A stretch of 64,000 nt of DNA from Aquariibacter albus. Lineage in GTDB: Bacteria > Pseudomonadota > Gammaproteobacteria > Burkholderiales > Burkholderiaceae_C. Positions 47,230 to 57,125 of the stretch are shown here, piece after piece (the first letter of the stretch is position 1; each line of letters opens with the position of its first letter). Under the pieces are notes generated by a model. The model was given only the letters and a program-made list of their open reading frames with translations, was not told where the DNA came from and did no database searches. Made by a program: the position numbers and the translations under genes. The stretch spans positions 62,001 through 126,000 of the forward strand of contig NZ_JACIVI010000002.1 of NCBI RefSeq assembly GCF_014145335.1, in the 5' to 3' direction.

Positions 47230-47328
47230 GGTGGCTCCTCTACGGAAGTCGTGGTGGACGCGGCGGCGCGATGAACGGACCACCGCAAGGCAAGAGAGGC
47301 TGCGGCGGCTCGGGGGCCCCCGGCAGCG

Positions 47329-47355
47329 TTAGCACTCATGCTGGATGAGTGCTAG
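47329..47355 (-). promoter_or_regulatory. CIRCE operator (HrcA-binding inverted repeat)
   Basis: TTAGCACTC (47329-47337), nine-base spacer, GAGTGCTAG (47347-47355) equals the CIRCE consensus TTAGCACTC-N9-GAGTGCTAA except for the final base. It begins at about the predicted transcription start and lies about 100 bases before groES. HrcA would repress groESL here until heat shock. Confidence 0.95.
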
Positions 47356-47362
47356 CAAATGG

Positions 47363-47390
47363 ATTATAGGGACGGGTCCCGGGCTTTCAA
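47363..47390 (-). promoter_or_regulatory. groES-groL promoter (sigma-70 and sigma-32-like)
   Basis: On the minus strand TTGAAA (plus 47385-47390) and TATAAT (plus 47363-47368) stand 16 bases apart. The extended sequences CTTGAAA and CCCTATAAT also resemble the heat-shock sigma-32 consensus CTTGAAA-N13-14-CCCCATnT. The CIRCE element begins eight bases after the -10. Confidence 0.75.
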
Positions 47391-47471
47391 GAGGGGGTCT
47401 TCCGCCCTGCGTCCCGCGTGGCGCGGCCCCCGGGGCCTGCGGGCGCGGCCGCCGCCGGCCGGCGGCGCCGC

Positions 47472-48674
47472 TCAGGCCTGCTCGTCGTCGCGCAGGTGGC
47501 CGGCGCGGTCGCGCTTGGTGGCGAGGTAGCGGGCGTTGTGCGGATTGCTGGGCACGACCAGGGGCAGCCGGTCGACCACGTCGATGCCGGCGGCGCGCAG
47601 GGCCTCGATCTTGGCCGGGTTGTTGGTCAGCAGCCGGATGCGGGCGATGCCCAGCGCGTCGAGCATGGCCGCGGCGGCCTGGAAGTCGCGCTCGTCGGCG
47701 CGGAAGCCGAGGTAGCGGTCGGCATCCAGCGTGTCCAGGCCGGTGTCCTGCAGGCGGTAGGCCCTGAGCTTGCTGGCCAGGCCGGTGCCGCGGCCCTCCT
47801 GGGCCAGGTAGAGCAGCACGCCGCCGTCTTCGGCCAGGCGCTCGATCGCACCCTGCAGCTGGTCGCCGCAGTCGCAGCGCAGGCTGCCGAGCAGGTCGCC
47901 GGTGAAGCAGGAGGAGTGCAGCCGCACCGGCACCGGCTGGCTGCGATCGGGCTGGCCGACGACCAGGGCGAGATGCTCGGTCTCGCCGTGCAGTTCCCGG
48001 AACAGCACCAGGGTGCAGTCCTCGTGCGCGGTGATCGGCACATGGGCATCGCTCAGCCGGCGCAGCAGCGCACGGGGCGCACCGCGTGCGGCTTCGATGT
48101 CCTGCGGGGCGATCTCGACCAGGCCGTCCGCCACGGCGGCGTCCAGCGTGTCGGCGGGCAGGGCCAGGCGCAGCAGGGCCGGGCTCAGCGGGCCGAGCTT
48201 GGCCAGGCGCAGGGCGGCCTGCTCCGCGGCGTCGGCGGGCTGGGCGCTGGCCAGGAAGGCGCGCCGGCGCTCGGCCGGCCAGTCCAGGCCCCAGGCGCCC
48301 CCGGGGGCCTGGTCGGGCCGGGCCTGCACGGCCGCCAGGGCCTGCAGGCCGGCGAGGTCCAGTTCCGTCGGCACCGGCAGGTGGGCGGCCTCGGCATCGC
48401 CGCGCTGGCTCAGGGCCTGCAGCCGTTCGGCACTCAGCAGCAGACGCAGGGCCCCGCGGCCGCTCTGCCAGCGCGACCAGCCCGCCGCCCCCAGGGTTTC
48501 GACCGCGGCGATCAGCAGGCCGGGCTGGCCCGGGCCGGCCCGGAGGGCCAGCGGCCGGCCGTGCTGGAGCTCGGTGCGGGCGCGGTCCATCCGCAGCGCG
48601 CGGCGCTCGACGGCATCGAAAGACCAGCCGGGCAGCGACGGGGCGGGGGAGGCGGAGGGCGGAGGAACGCTCAT
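47472..48674 (-). CDS. ribA: GTP cyclohydrolase II, extended form
   Basis: RibA opens GTP to the first riboflavin precursor. The C-terminal 200 residues carry the zinc cysteines and core motif VRLHSSCFTGDLLGSLRCDCGDQL, then GGVLLYLAQEGRGTGLASKLRAYRLQDTG and RLLTNNPAKIEAL, LVVPSNPHNARYLATKRDRAGHL. The first 190 residues (about 200 aa total more than E. coli RibA) form an extra domain that resembles the extended GTP-cyclohydrolase II proteins of proteobacteria, of unknown role. No FMN riboswitch is visible. It starts at ATG 48674, preceded by the GAGGA-like site. Confidence 0.93.
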   Translation of the reverse strand: MSVPPPSASPAPSLPGWSFDAVERRALRMDRARTELQHGRPLALRAGPGQPGLLIAAVETLGAAGWSRWQSGRGALRLLLSAERLQALSQRGDAEAAHLPVPTELDLAGLQALAAVQARPDQAPGGAWGLDWPAERRRAFLASAQPADAAEQAALRLAKLGPLSPALLRLALPADTLDAAVADGLVEIAPQDIEAARGAPRALLRRLSDAHVPITAHEDCTLVLFRELHGETEHLALVVGQPDRSQPVPVRLHSSCFTGDLLGSLRCDCGDQLQGAIERLAEDGGVLLYLAQEGRGTGLASKLRAYRLQDTGLDTLDADRYLGFRADERDFQAAAAMLDALGIARIRLLTNNPAKIEALRAAGIDVVDRLPLVVPSNPHNARYLATKRDRAGHLRDDEQA

Positions 48675-48735
48675 CGGTCAGACGCGCCCGGCCGTCCCGC
48701 CCCTGGGGCAGCCGGCAGCCGGGGGGCGGGGAAGG

Positions 48736-49716
48736 TCAGAAGGGGTTGGTGCGCACGCGGTTGATCGCGCGCAGGCCGACGATGTCATGCGCCGTCACGC
48801 CGAAGTGGCGGTCGCTGGCCCAGAGATGGTTGGTCTCGGTCGCGCCGCCGATCAGCGTGGTGTTGTAGCAATCGGGCAGCGCCGGCGTGCAGGCGGCCAC
48901 GGTGGCGTTGCCGCCGCTGCCGAGGTTGCCGGGGCGGTCGGCCAGCAGGCCGACGCGGTCGCCGATGTCGACCAGGCCGATCAGGCGGCCGTCGTTGATC
49001 ACCGTCGCGCGCAGGCCGGTGTTGAAGGCTTCGGTGAGGCTGCGCAGCACGGTCTGCGGGTTGAAGGCCGAGGACGTGCGGCTGCGGCCCCAGGGCGTCA
49101 GGTCCAGGTTCGGCAGGGTGCCGAACAGCACGCGCACGTCGGCCGTGGCGAGGCGGTTGATCTGGCGGGCCACCCGGTTGCCGAGTTCGCGGGCGGTGGC
49201 CTCGGCGGCGGTGGCCTGGGCCGCCGTGCTCAGCGTGCCGTAGAGCGCGATCAGGTCGTTCTGGCCGGTGTAGACCGTGGCCAGGTCGCCCGTTGCGACC
49301 GTGGTGCCGGCCAGGAAGGTGTTGACCTTGGCTTCAAGGTCCGCCACGCCGCTGTTGGCCGTGGCGAGGATGACGCCACGCGGGCTGGCTTCCTCGGCGA
49401 CCGGCAGCGGGCAGCCGCTGAAGCCGATGCCCAGCTCGCGGCCGAGCTGCTGGATCCAGATCGGGTTGTCGAGGCAGTTGACGGTCACGCCGTCGGTGTT
49501 GCGCGTGTTGACGGTGTAGCGCAGGCCGTTGCGGCTGCTGCTCGAGCCGGTGACGATGACATTGGTCTCGTCGCCGAAGACGAACAGCCGCTGGGCGTCG
49601 AAGCGCTCCACCAGGCTGCCGCCGCCGCCACAGGCGACCAGCAGTGCCGCACCGGCCGTGGCAAGGGTGGCGACGAGCCCGGTGCGCGCGCGGCGCAGGG
49701 GGGTGTTGGCTTGCAT
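48736..49716 (-). CDS. SGNH/GDSL-hydrolase-like lipoprotein
   Basis: A 326-residue predicted lipoprotein with lipobox LLVACG (Cys29) followed by glycines. The fold matches SGNH esterases: block I reads LFVFGDETN, block III TGQNDLIAL, and the end has HLWASDRHFGVTAHDI. The expected GDS nucleophile is replaced by Glu at GDE (residue 50), with Thr next; some betaproteobacterial relatives I recall read GDES/GDET, so this may be a subfamily with altered or lost activity. The start at 49716 has GGAG five to six bases upstream. Confidence 0.82.
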   Translation of the reverse strand: MQANTPLRRARTGLVATLATAGAALLVACGGGGSLVERFDAQRLFVFGDETNVIVTGSSSSRNGLRYTVNTRNTDGVTVNCLDNPIWIQQLGRELGIGFSGCPLPVAEEASPRGVILATANSGVADLEAKVNTFLAGTTVATGDLATVYTGQNDLIALYGTLSTAAQATAAEATARELGNRVARQINRLATADVRVLFGTLPNLDLTPWGRSRTSSAFNPQTVLRSLTEAFNTGLRATVINDGRLIGLVDIGDRVGLLADRPGNLGSGGNATVAACTPALPDCYNTTLIGGATETNHLWASDRHFGVTAHDIVGLRAINRVRTNPF

Positions 49717-49766
49717 GGGGGTCTCCAGCGGAAAAAGGGGGGCCGGGGCGGGGGGGGCGTTTGGGG

Positions 49767-50777
49767 TCAGGCGGCGGCGCGCCGCAGGCGGTCGCGCACG
49801 CCCGCCCATTCAGCGTGGTCTGGTGGGGTTTCGACCCAGATCGCCGGCGGGTGGCCTGCGTCCAGGCGGCGCAGGTCGGCGAACAGGGCCTGGGCGGCCG
49901 CAGCCGCTTCGGCCGGCATCCGCAGCCCGGGAAGTTCCGCGGGCAGGGCGAGACCGGCGCGAGCATAAACCGCGGGCGCCGGTCCGCCCGGGGACAGGGC
50001 GTCGAGCGCGGCTTGCAGCTGGGCGCGCGACATCAGCTGGACACGGGCGCGCGGGGCGTAGTGCTGCTCCAGCGTGCCGGAAGCGCGCGGCGCGGCGGCA
50101 TCCGGGGGCTGCACGGCCTCGCCGGCGACGGCGGCCACGGCGTCGGCCCCCAGCATGCCGGGGCGCAGCAGCACCGGCCGGCCGCGCGACAGATCGATGA
50201 TGGTCGACTCGATGCCGACCGCGCAGTCCCCGCCGTCCAGGACCAGCAGGGCCTCCGGACCGAGGCCGGCGAATTCGTCCAGCACGTGGGCTGCGCGGGT
50301 CGGGCTGATGCGGCCGAAGCGGTTCGCGCTGGGCGCGGCCACGCCCGGCACGCCGCGTGCGGCCGCGGCGCGCAGCAGCGCGCGGGCCACCGGATGGTCG
50401 GGGCAGCGCAGACCCAGGCTGTCCTGGCCGCCCGCTGCGGCCTCGGCCAGTCCGGGGCGACGCGGCAGGATCAGGGTCAGCGGGCCGGGCCAGAAGGCCT
50501 TGGCCAGGCGCTGCGCGAGCGGCGGCCAGTCGCGGGTGAAGGCCGCGGCCTCCTCCGGTTCGGCCACATGGACGATCAGCGGATGGTCGGCGGGCCGGCC
50601 CTTGGCCGCATAGATGGCGGCGACGGCTGCGGCATCGTCGGCCCGCGCGCCCAGGCCATAGACGGTCTCGGTCGGGAAGGCGACCAGGCCGCCGGCGGCC
50701 AGGCGCGCGGCCGCTTCGGCCACGGCCTCGGCGGACGCGCCGGCGCGCAGCAGGGGGCCGGGGGCAGCGGCGTTCAC
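49767..50777 (-). CDS. tsaC: L-threonylcarbamoyladenylate synthase (Sua5 type)
   Basis: Makes the threonylcarbamoyl-AMP intermediate of the t6A tRNA modification. The 336-residue protein has the YrdC core: GGLVAFPTETVYGLGARADDAAAVAAIYAAKGRPADHPLIVHV, FWPGPLTLIL, GVAAPSANRFGRISPTRAAHV and DCAVGIESTIIDLSRG, and a C-terminal Sua5 domain (about residues 235-336, PRASGTLEQHYAPRARVQLM). It starts with GTG (50775-50777), 29 bases after purK. Length and two-domain form match Sua5 rather than short TsaC. Confidence 0.93.
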   Translation of the reverse strand: MNAAAPGPLLRAGASAEAVAEAAARLAAGGLVAFPTETVYGLGARADDAAAVAAIYAAKGRPADHPLIVHVAEPEEAAAFTRDWPPLAQRLAKAFWPGPLTLILPRRPGLAEAAAGGQDSLGLRCPDHPVARALLRAAAARGVPGVAAPSANRFGRISPTRAAHVLDEFAGLGPEALLVLDGGDCAVGIESTIIDLSRGRPVLLRPGMLGADAVAAVAGEAVQPPDAAAPRASGTLEQHYAPRARVQLMSRAQLQAALDALSPGGPAPAVYARAGLALPAELPGLRMPAEAAAAAQALFADLRRLDAGHPPAIWVETPPDHAEWAGVRDRLRRAAA

Positions 50778-50806
50778 GGCAGGCGACAGGGCGGGGGCGG
50801 GACGGC

Positions 50807-51997
50807 TCAGAAGGCCGGCAGGCCCAGCAGCGTCGCCGCCTGCTGCGCGGCGGCGCGGGCCTCGGCCGCGGTGGCGGCGGTGAAGGTCAGGTGGCCCATC
50901 TTGCGGCCCTTGCGGGCGCTGGACTTGCCGTAGAGGTGCAGGTGCGCGCCCGGCAGGGCCAGCACGCCGGCCCAGTCGGGCGTACGTTCGCGGCCCTCGG
51001 CATCGAACCAGAGGTCGCCGAGCAGGTTCAGCATCACGGCCGGCGAGTGCAGGCGCGGCGCGACCAGCGGCAGGCCGGTCATGCAGCGCACCTGCAGCTC
51101 GAACTGCGACACGTCGCAGCTGTCGATGCTGTGGTGGCCGGAGTTGTGCGGCCGCGGCGCCATCTCGTTGGCCACCAGCTGGCCGCCCTGGAGCACGAAG
51201 AACTCGACGCACAGCACGCCGACGTAGCGCAGCCCGTCGGCGATCTTGGCCGCGGCGGCCACCGCCTCCTCGGCCAGGGCGGCGGAAACGCCGGGCGCCG
51301 GCACCTCGGTCACGGCCAGGATGCCGTCCCGGTGCAGGTTGCGCTGCACCGGCAGGTGCACGACGCGGCCGTGCGCGTCGCGGGCCAGCACCACGCTGAT
51401 CTCGAAGTCCAGCGCGAGCATCTGTTCGAGCACGCAGGGCACGCCCTTCAGCGTGGCCCAGGCGGCCTCCAGCTCGGCGCGGTCGCGCACGCGGATCTGG
51501 CCCTTGCCGTCGTAGCCCAGGCGGGCGGTCTTGAGGATGCCGGGCAGCAGGCCGTCGGGCACGGCGGCGAGCTGGGCGGGCGTCTCGATCAGGGCGTGCG
51601 GCGCACAGGGCACGCCGCAGCGCACGATGTGGGCCTTCTCCTTGGCGCGGTCCTGGCACACGGCCACCGCCTCGGCATCCGGTGCGGTCGGCAGGTGGGC
51701 ACCCAGGGTGTAGAGCGCGCCGGCCGGCACGTTCTCGAACTCGGTGGTGATCGCCGCACAGCGCTTGAGCATCTGGGCCAGGCCCTGCTCGTCCAGGTAG
51801 TCGGCCTGCACATGCACGTGCGAGACCAGGCCGGCCGGGCTGGCCACGTCCGGATCCATCACCGCGGTGAAGTAGCCCAGGCGCTGCGCGGCGTGCGCGA
51901 ACATGCGGCCGAGCTGGCCGCCGCCCATCACGCCCAGGGTGCTCGACTGCGCGCCGACATCGGCGGCCGCAGGCAGGAGGGTCTTGGAAATCGGCAT
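50807..51997 (-). CDS. purK: N5-carboxyaminoimidazole ribonucleotide synthase
   Basis: PurK carboxylates AIR with ATP and bicarbonate in purine synthesis. The 396-residue ATP-grasp protein has LGVMGGGQLGRMFAHAAQRLGY at the N-terminus, the ATP-grasp loops ILKTARLGYDGKGQ and CVLEQMLALDFEISVVLARD, EFFVLQGGQLVANEMAPRPHNSGHHSIDSC and HLYGKSSARKGRKMGHLTFTA. It follows purE by 70 bases, the standard purE-purK pair. Confidence 0.97.
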   Translation of the reverse strand: MPISKTLLPAAADVGAQSSTLGVMGGGQLGRMFAHAAQRLGYFTAVMDPDVASPAGLVSHVHVQADYLDEQGLAQMLKRCAAITTEFENVPAGALYTLGAHLPTAPDAEAVAVCQDRAKEKAHIVRCGVPCAPHALIETPAQLAAVPDGLLPGILKTARLGYDGKGQIRVRDRAELEAAWATLKGVPCVLEQMLALDFEISVVLARDAHGRVVHLPVQRNLHRDGILAVTEVPAPGVSAALAEEAVAAAAKIADGLRYVGVLCVEFFVLQGGQLVANEMAPRPHNSGHHSIDSCDVSQFELQVRCMTGLPLVAPRLHSPAVMLNLLGDLWFDAEGRERTPDWAGVLALPGAHLHLYGKSSARKGRKMGHLTFTAATAAEARAAAQQAATLLGLPAF

Positions 51998-52067
51998 TCG
52001 GGGACTCGCAATCGGGATCTGCGGGGCCGGCGTGTCGCGCGGACCCCGGGGGCGCAGGGGGGCGGAT

Positions 52068-52598
52068 TCAGGCCGGCGGCAGGGTCATGGCCTCGGCGGC
52101 GGCGGTCTGGCGGGTGCGGAAGGCGTCCAGCCGGGCGGCCAGCTCCGGGTCCTCGCTGGCCAGCATCGCGACGGCGAACAGCGCGGCATTGGCCGCGCCG
52201 GCCACGCCGATCGCGAAGGTGGCCACCGGCACGCCCTTGGGCATCTGCACGATGCTGTGCAGCGAGTCGACGCCCTGCAGGTGCTTGCTCGGCACCGGCA
52301 CGCCGAGCACCGGCACCGGGGTCTTGGCCGCCAGCATGCCCGGCAGGTGGGCAGCGCCGCCGGCCCCGGCGATGATGGCCTTCAGGCCGCGCGGGCGGGC
52401 CGATTCGGCATAGCTGAAGAGCGTGTCGGGCATGCGGTGGGCCGAGACGACGCGTGCCTCATGGGCCACGCCGAACTCGGTGAGAATCGCGACCGCGTGC
52501 TGCATCACGTCCCAATCGCTGCTGGAGCCCATGACCACGCCCACCGTCACCGCAGGATCGGCGGCGGGCGGGATGGGGGAGACGGCGGACGGGACCAT
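52068..52598 (-). CDS. purE: N5-carboxyaminoimidazole ribonucleotide mutase
   Basis: PurE moves the carboxyl group of N5-CAIR to CAIR. The 176-residue protein shows [78 protein letters not shown] and LLHSI-like [21 protein letters not shown], all class I PurE signatures. The start at 52598 has GAGGAG ten bases upstream; a minus-strand TACAAT box at 52681-52686 may be its -10. The next gene, upstream, is divergent. Confidence 0.96.
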   Translation of the reverse strand: MVPSAVSPIPPAADPAVTVGVVMGSSSDWDVMQHAVAILTEFGVAHEARVVSAHRMPDTLFSYAESARPRGLKAIIAGAGGAAHLPGMLAAKTPVPVLGVPVPSKHLQGVDSLHSIVQMPKGVPVATFAIGVAGAANAALFAVAMLASEDPELAARLDAFRTRQTAAAEAMTLPPA

Positions 52599-52757
52599 GG
52601 CTCGGAGACTCCTCGACGCGACCGGGCGAGGGCCCGGCATCAGCAGCGGCCCGGCGCCCAGCGCGCCCGACCGACCCGCGATTGTAGGGAGCGCCCCTTT
52701 CCCGGCGGGTCGGGCCTCCGCCCCACCCCGCGCCGACCCCGCCTCACCCCGGACACC

Positions 52758-53702
52758 ATGATCGACATCACCCTCGAGAATTTCCAGGCCGAGCTGATCG
52801 AGGCCTCGCTCGCCACCCCCGTGCTGCTCGACATCTGGGCGCCCTGGTGCGCCCCCTGCAAGGCCCTGGGCCCGGTGCTCGAAAAGCTGGAACGCGACTA
52901 CGCCGGCCGCTTCACCCTGGGCAAGCTCGACAGCGACCAGGAGCCCGAGATCGCCGGCCAGCTCAGCCAGGCCTTCGGCGTGCGCTCGATTCCCTTCTGC
53001 GTGATGTTCGTCGGCGGCCAGCCGGTCGACGGCTTCGTGGGGGCACTGCCCGAGGCGCAGATCCGTGAATTCCTCGACAAGCATGTGCCGCCCGGCCCCG
53101 CGACGGTCGAGGACGCGCGGCCGACCACGGCCGAGGCCCTGCTCGACGACGAGCCCGGCCCCGCGGCCGAGGCCGATCGGCTGTCCGTCGCGGTGGCTGC
53201 CGAGCCCGGCAACGACAAGCTGCGCGCCGACTGGGTCTTCAAGCTGATCGAGGCCGGTCGCCTGGCCGAGGCCCGCCAGGCCCTGGCGCCGCTGCAGCCC
53301 AAGCTGGCCTTCGATGCGCGTGCTGCCGCCCTGGCCCTCTGCCTGGAGGCGCATGAGGCCGCGCCCGCCGCTGACCCCGAGGCCCTGGCCGCGGCCATCG
53401 CCGCCAACCGCCGCGACTTCGCCGCACGCCATGCGCTGGCCCAGTTTCATTGGGCGGCCGGTCGGCCGACCGCGGCGATGGACGAACTGCTCGAGATCCT
53501 GCTGCGCGACAAGACCTGGAACGGTGAACTGGCGCGTCGCAGCTATGTCGCCATCCTGGAGCTGCTGAGCAAGCCGGCACCCGCGCCGACGGCTGCGGCG
53601 CCGGCGGCCGGCGCGCTGGAGATCGCCGGCCGTGCGGCCGTGACGCCGGCCGATCCCTTGCTCGACCAATACCGCCGCAAGCTGTCGATGGCCCTGTTCT
53701 GA
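52758..53702 (+). CDS. cnoX: Thioredoxin-TPR co-chaperone (CnoX/YbbN family) with intact CxxC
   Basis: A 314-residue protein with an N-terminal thioredoxin domain (residues 1-110: [22 protein letters not shown], Cys31 and Cys34; cis-proline in [10 protein letters not shown]) and a C-terminal TPR-like helical domain (about 135-285: AALAIEAN-type repeats [45 protein letters not shown]). CnoX proteins bind hypochlorite- or heat-damaged clients and hand them to chaperonins. E. coli YbbN has lost its CxxC pair; this one retains WCAPC, like Caulobacter CnoX, so it may also reduce substrates. It is divergent from purE. Confidence 0.88.
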   Translation: MIDITLENFQAELIEASLATPVLLDIWAPWCAPCKALGPVLEKLERDYAGRFTLGKLDSDQEPEIAGQLSQAFGVRSIPFCVMFVGGQPVDGFVGALPEAQIREFLDKHVPPGPATVEDARPTTAEALLDDEPGPAAEADRLSVAVAAEPGNDKLRADWVFKLIEAGRLAEARQALAPLQPKLAFDARAAALALCLEAHEAAPAADPEALAAAIAANRRDFAARHALAQFHWAAGRPTAAMDELLEILLRDKTWNGELARRSYVAILELLSKPAPAPTAAAPAAGALEIAGRAAVTPADPLLDQYRRKLSMALF

Positions 53703-53730
53703 CCCGCCGGCCGGCCAGGCCGGCCGTGCC

Positions 53731-54858
53731 TCACATCACCGTCTGTCGCAGCGCGGCATCCAGGGCCTTGAGCACCCGGGCCTGGTTCTCGCCGAAGCGG
53801 GCCAGCTCCATTTGCGCCTCGGCCTCGTGCTGCTGCGCGAGTTCGACCTCGCCCAGGATGGCGCGCAGTCGGGCCAGGCGGCCGAGCACCACGGTGCGGT
53901 CGTCCTGCGCGCAGTCATGCTCGGCGAGCGCGGTGGCCGAGCGCGTCGCCAGGCGGCGCGCGTCCCCGGCATCGCCCAGCTGCAGCCGGCACCAGGCCCA
54001 GTCGCCCAGCAGCAGGGCCAGGTAGCGCTGCACGCCGTCCAGGCTGTTCTCGACCTCCAGGTGGGCGGAGAACAGGGCATCGGCCTCGGCCCAGCGCCCC
54101 TGGGTCGTCAGCAGCTGGGCTTCCAGCAGCGGCGTGAGCTGCTGCAGGGCCTGGGCGCCGGTGCGGCGGTCGAAGTGCTCGCTGGACTGGGCGCTCAGCA
54201 CCGCCTGGCGGATCGCGTCCGAGCTTTCCGGCATGGGCGTGCCGAAGATCGAGGCCATGCGGCACTGATTGCCGCTGGTCCAGGCGCGCGCATACATCAG
54301 CGCGCTCAGGGTCTGCACGTCGCCGTCCGCGCTCGCGTGCTGCTGGGCCCGCTGGTACCAGGGCTGGGCCAGGTCGACGCGGAAGGCGTAGTGGTAGTTC
54401 AGCGCGATCAGCATGGCCACCCGCGCCCGCACGCTGTGCTGTTGCGGGCTGGACTCCTGCAGGGCCTGGCTGAGCAGGCGCACCATCGGCTCGATCTCGT
54501 CGTCCACGAAGGCCATCTGTGCCAGCCAGATCGCGCTCAGCGCGATCAGCGGCCGCAGCCGGGCCTGGTGCGCGAGGTCCATGGCCTGGGAAAAGGCCGC
54601 GCGGTGGCTGGTGTCGGCGCCGCGGTAGTAGCCCAGCGTGCCCTCCAGCAGCTTCAACCAGACGGCCAGGCCAGGGGCCGGATGACGCAGGGCCTCGGCC
54701 CCGAGCGCCTCGCGTTCCGCGGCGGCGCCCTCCAGGTCCCCGTGACGGGCCAGCAGGCAGGCCCGCTCGGCCCGCAGCATCGCGCAGGTCACCGGGTCCC
54801 GGGCCTGGAGGATCTCGGTCTCCAGCCGCTGCTGCAGCCGCGAGGTCGGGGCCGTCAT
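53731..54858 (-). CDS. TPR-like hypothetical protein
   Basis: A 375-residue, almost all-helical protein without signal peptide or membrane segment. Paired helices of 30-40 residues, for example [39 protein letters not shown] and [30 protein letters not shown], resemble tetratricopeptide repeats, with several Trp and Gln-rich segments. I do not recognise the family. It lies ten bases after purC on the same strand and looks co-transcribed with fba-purC. It could be a regulator lacking its usual output domain, but nothing in the sequence shows this. Confidence 0.65.
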   Translation of the reverse strand: MTAPTSRLQQRLETEILQARDPVTCAMLRAERACLLARHGDLEGAAAEREALGAEALRHPAPGLAVWLKLLEGTLGYYRGADTSHRAAFSQAMDLAHQARLRPLIALSAIWLAQMAFVDDEIEPMVRLLSQALQESSPQQHSVRARVAMLIALNYHYAFRVDLAQPWYQRAQQHASADGDVQTLSALMYARAWTSGNQCRMASIFGTPMPESSDAIRQAVLSAQSSEHFDRRTGAQALQQLTPLLEAQLLTTQGRWAEADALFSAHLEVENSLDGVQRYLALLLGDWAWCRLQLGDAGDARRLATRSATALAEHDCAQDDRTVVLGRLARLRAILGEVELAQQHEAEAQMELARFGENQARVLKALDAALRQTVM

Positions 54859-54868
54859 CGTGCCTCGC

Positions 54869-55783
54869 TCAGCGCGGACCGGTCAGCCGTTCCAGGGCCT
54901 CGCGGTAGGTGGCCGCCGTGGCTTCGGCCACCGCTGCCGGAAGCGCGGGCGCCGGGGCGCGCTTGTTCCAGGGCTGGCCGTCGATGCGCACCGATTCGAG
55001 CCAGTCGCGCACACCCTGCTTGTCGTAGCTCGGCGGGTTGCTGCCCTCGGCGTAGCTGGCCAGGGGCCAGAAGCGCGAGGAGTCGGGCGTCAGCACCTCG
55101 TCCATCAGGGTCAGGGTGCCGTGCTCGTCCAGGCCGAACTCGAACTTGGTGTCGGCAATGATGATGCCGCGGGTCAGCGCGTAGTCGGCCGCCTCGCGGT
55201 AGAGCTGGATGGCGACACGCCGCACTTCCTCGGCCCGCTCGCGGCCGATCAGGCCGGCCATGGTGTCGAAGTCGATGTTCTCGTCGTGGTCGCCCACCGC
55301 CGCCTTGGTCGCCGGGGTGAAGATGGGCTCGGGCAGCTTGCTGGCGTTGCGCAGGCCGGCCGGCAGCTTCACGCCGCACACGGCGCCGCCCTGCTGGTAT
55401 TCCTTCCAGCCCGAGCCGGCCAGGTAGCCGCGCACCACGGCCTCGACCGGCAGCGGCTTCAGGCGCTTGACCAGCATCGAGCGGCCGCGCACCTGGGCCA
55501 CCTCGTCGGCCGCCACCACCGCTTCCGGCGCTTCGCCGGTCAGGTGGTTGGGCACGACATGGCCGAGCTTGTCGAACCAGAACAGGGCCATCTGCGTGAG
55601 CAGCGCGCCCTTGCCCGGAATGGGCTGGTCGAGGATCACGTCGAAGGCGCTGAGCCGGTCGCTCGCCACCATCAGGATGCGGTCGTTGCCGACCGCGTAG
55701 TTGTCACGCACCTTGCCGCGCGCCAGCAGCGGCAGCGAATGCAGGGTGGAGGCGTGGACGGTGGTCGAGTCGGACAGGCTCAC
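54869..55783 (-). CDS. purC: SAICAR synthase
   Basis: PurC joins aspartate to CAIR in purine synthesis. The 304-residue protein has [102 protein letters not shown] and [11 protein letters not shown]. The start is GTG at 55783, with GGAG eight bases upstream; no ATG lies between this and the family N-terminus. It follows fba by 14 bases. Confidence 0.96.
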   Translation of the reverse strand: MSLSDSTTVHASTLHSLPLLARGKVRDNYAVGNDRILMVASDRLSAFDVILDQPIPGKGALLTQMALFWFDKLGHVVPNHLTGEAPEAVVAADEVAQVRGRSMLVKRLKPLPVEAVVRGYLAGSGWKEYQQGGAVCGVKLPAGLRNASKLPEPIFTPATKAAVGDHDENIDFDTMAGLIGRERAEEVRRVAIQLYREAADYALTRGIIIADTKFEFGLDEHGTLTLMDEVLTPDSSRFWPLASYAEGSNPPSYDKQGVRDWLESVRIDGQPWNKRAPAPALPAAVAEATAATYREALERLTGPR

Positions 55784-55797
55784 GCGCAGCGCTCCGG

Positions 55798-56862
55798 TCA
55801 GGCAACGACCTGGGCCAGCTCGCCGCGGGCGTAGGCGGCGGCGATGTCGACCAGGCTGCGAGCCTTGATCTTGCCGGCCTGGCCTTCGCAGCCGAACTCC
55901 AGGTAGCGCGCCTTGCAGACGGCCTTGGCCGCTTCGCGGGCCGGCTTCAGCCATTCACGGGCGTCGAACTTGTCCGGGTACTCGGCCATGAACTTGCGCA
56001 CCGCGCCGGTCATCGCCATGCGGATGTCGGTGTCGATGTTGATCTTGCGCACGCCGTGCTTGATGGCTTCCTGGATCTCGGCCACCGGCACGCCGTAGGT
56101 CTGCTTCATCTTGCCGCCGTACTGGTTGATGATGGCCAGCAGCTCCTGCGGCACGCTGGACGAGCCGTGCATCACCAGGTGGGTGTTGGGGATGCGGGCG
56201 TGGATTTCCTTCACGCGGCTGATCGCCAGGATGTCGCCGGTGGGCGGGCGGCTGAACTTGTAGGCGCCGTGGCTGGTGCCGATGGCGATGGCCAGCGCGT
56301 CGAGCTGGGTGGCCTTCACGAACTGGGCGGCCTCTTCCGGGTCGGTCAGCATCTGGCTGTGGTCCAGCTTGCCTTCGGCGCCGATGCCGTCTTCCTCGCC
56401 GGCCTCGCCGGTTTCCAGGTTGCCCAGGCAACCCAGTTCGCCTTCCACGGTGACACCGACCTTGTGCGCCATCTCGACGACCTTGCGGGTCACCTCGACG
56501 TTGTAGTCGAAAGAGGCCGGGGTCTTGCCGTCTTCCTGCAGCGAGCCGTCCATCATCACCGAGCCGAAGCCCAGATCGATCGCGCCGGCACAGACCTTCG
56601 GCGAGGTGCCGTGGTCCTGGTGCATGACCAGCGGGATCTCCGGATAGGCCTCGACGGCGGCCTGGATCAGGTGCTTGATGAAGGGCTCACCCGCGTACTT
56701 CCGTGCGCCGGCGCTGGCCTGCAGGATCACCGGCGCGCCGACTTCGGCGGCCGCGGCCATCACGGCCTGGACTTGTTCCAGGTTGTTCACGTTGAAGGCC
56801 GGGATGCCATAGCCGTTTTCGGCGGCATGGTCCAGCAGCTGGCGCATCGAGACGAGAGGCAT
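55798..56862 (-). CDS. fba: Fructose-bisphosphate aldolase class II (Calvin-cycle type)
   Basis: A 354-residue zinc aldolase: [35 protein letters not shown] at the start, [30 protein letters not shown] with the zinc ligands and catalytic Asp, [21 protein letters not shown] and [31 protein letters not shown]. It is the CbbA/FbaA subtype typical of beta- and alphaproteobacteria. The pgk-pyk-fba-purC order is conserved in Burkholderiales; here one gene is inserted between pyk and fba on the other strand. Confidence 0.97.
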   Translation of the reverse strand: MPLVSMRQLLDHAAENGYGIPAFNVNNLEQVQAVMAAAAEVGAPVILQASAGARKYAGEPFIKHLIQAAVEAYPEIPLVMHQDHGTSPKVCAGAIDLGFGSVMMDGSLQEDGKTPASFDYNVEVTRKVVEMAHKVGVTVEGELGCLGNLETGEAGEEDGIGAEGKLDHSQMLTDPEEAAQFVKATQLDALAIAIGTSHGAYKFSRPPTGDILAISRVKEIHARIPNTHLVMHGSSSVPQELLAIINQYGGKMKQTYGVPVAEIQEAIKHGVRKINIDTDIRMAMTGAVRKFMAEYPDKFDAREWLKPAREAAKAVCKARYLEFGCEGQAGKIKARSLVDIAAAYARGELAQVVA

Positions 56863-57125
56863 GAGGACTCCGGAAGTCGAAAGAAAACGAAAGGGAATTG
56901 GACGGAGACGGGGATCCGCGGGATTTTAGGCGGCCCGCCCCCGGCTCACGGGCCCCGCCGGGGCGGGGGCGACGACGGCCACCCGTCCCGGGGGAGAGCC
57001 CCTGCCCACATTCCAACCGGCGCCGCTGAGGAGGGCCTGACGGCCCCCCCAAAAGGTCGGGTCCGGGAACCCGCCGCGCCTCGGTCCGCTCCTGACCTCT
57101 GTCCTCGCTTCTAAGGAGCCCCGCT

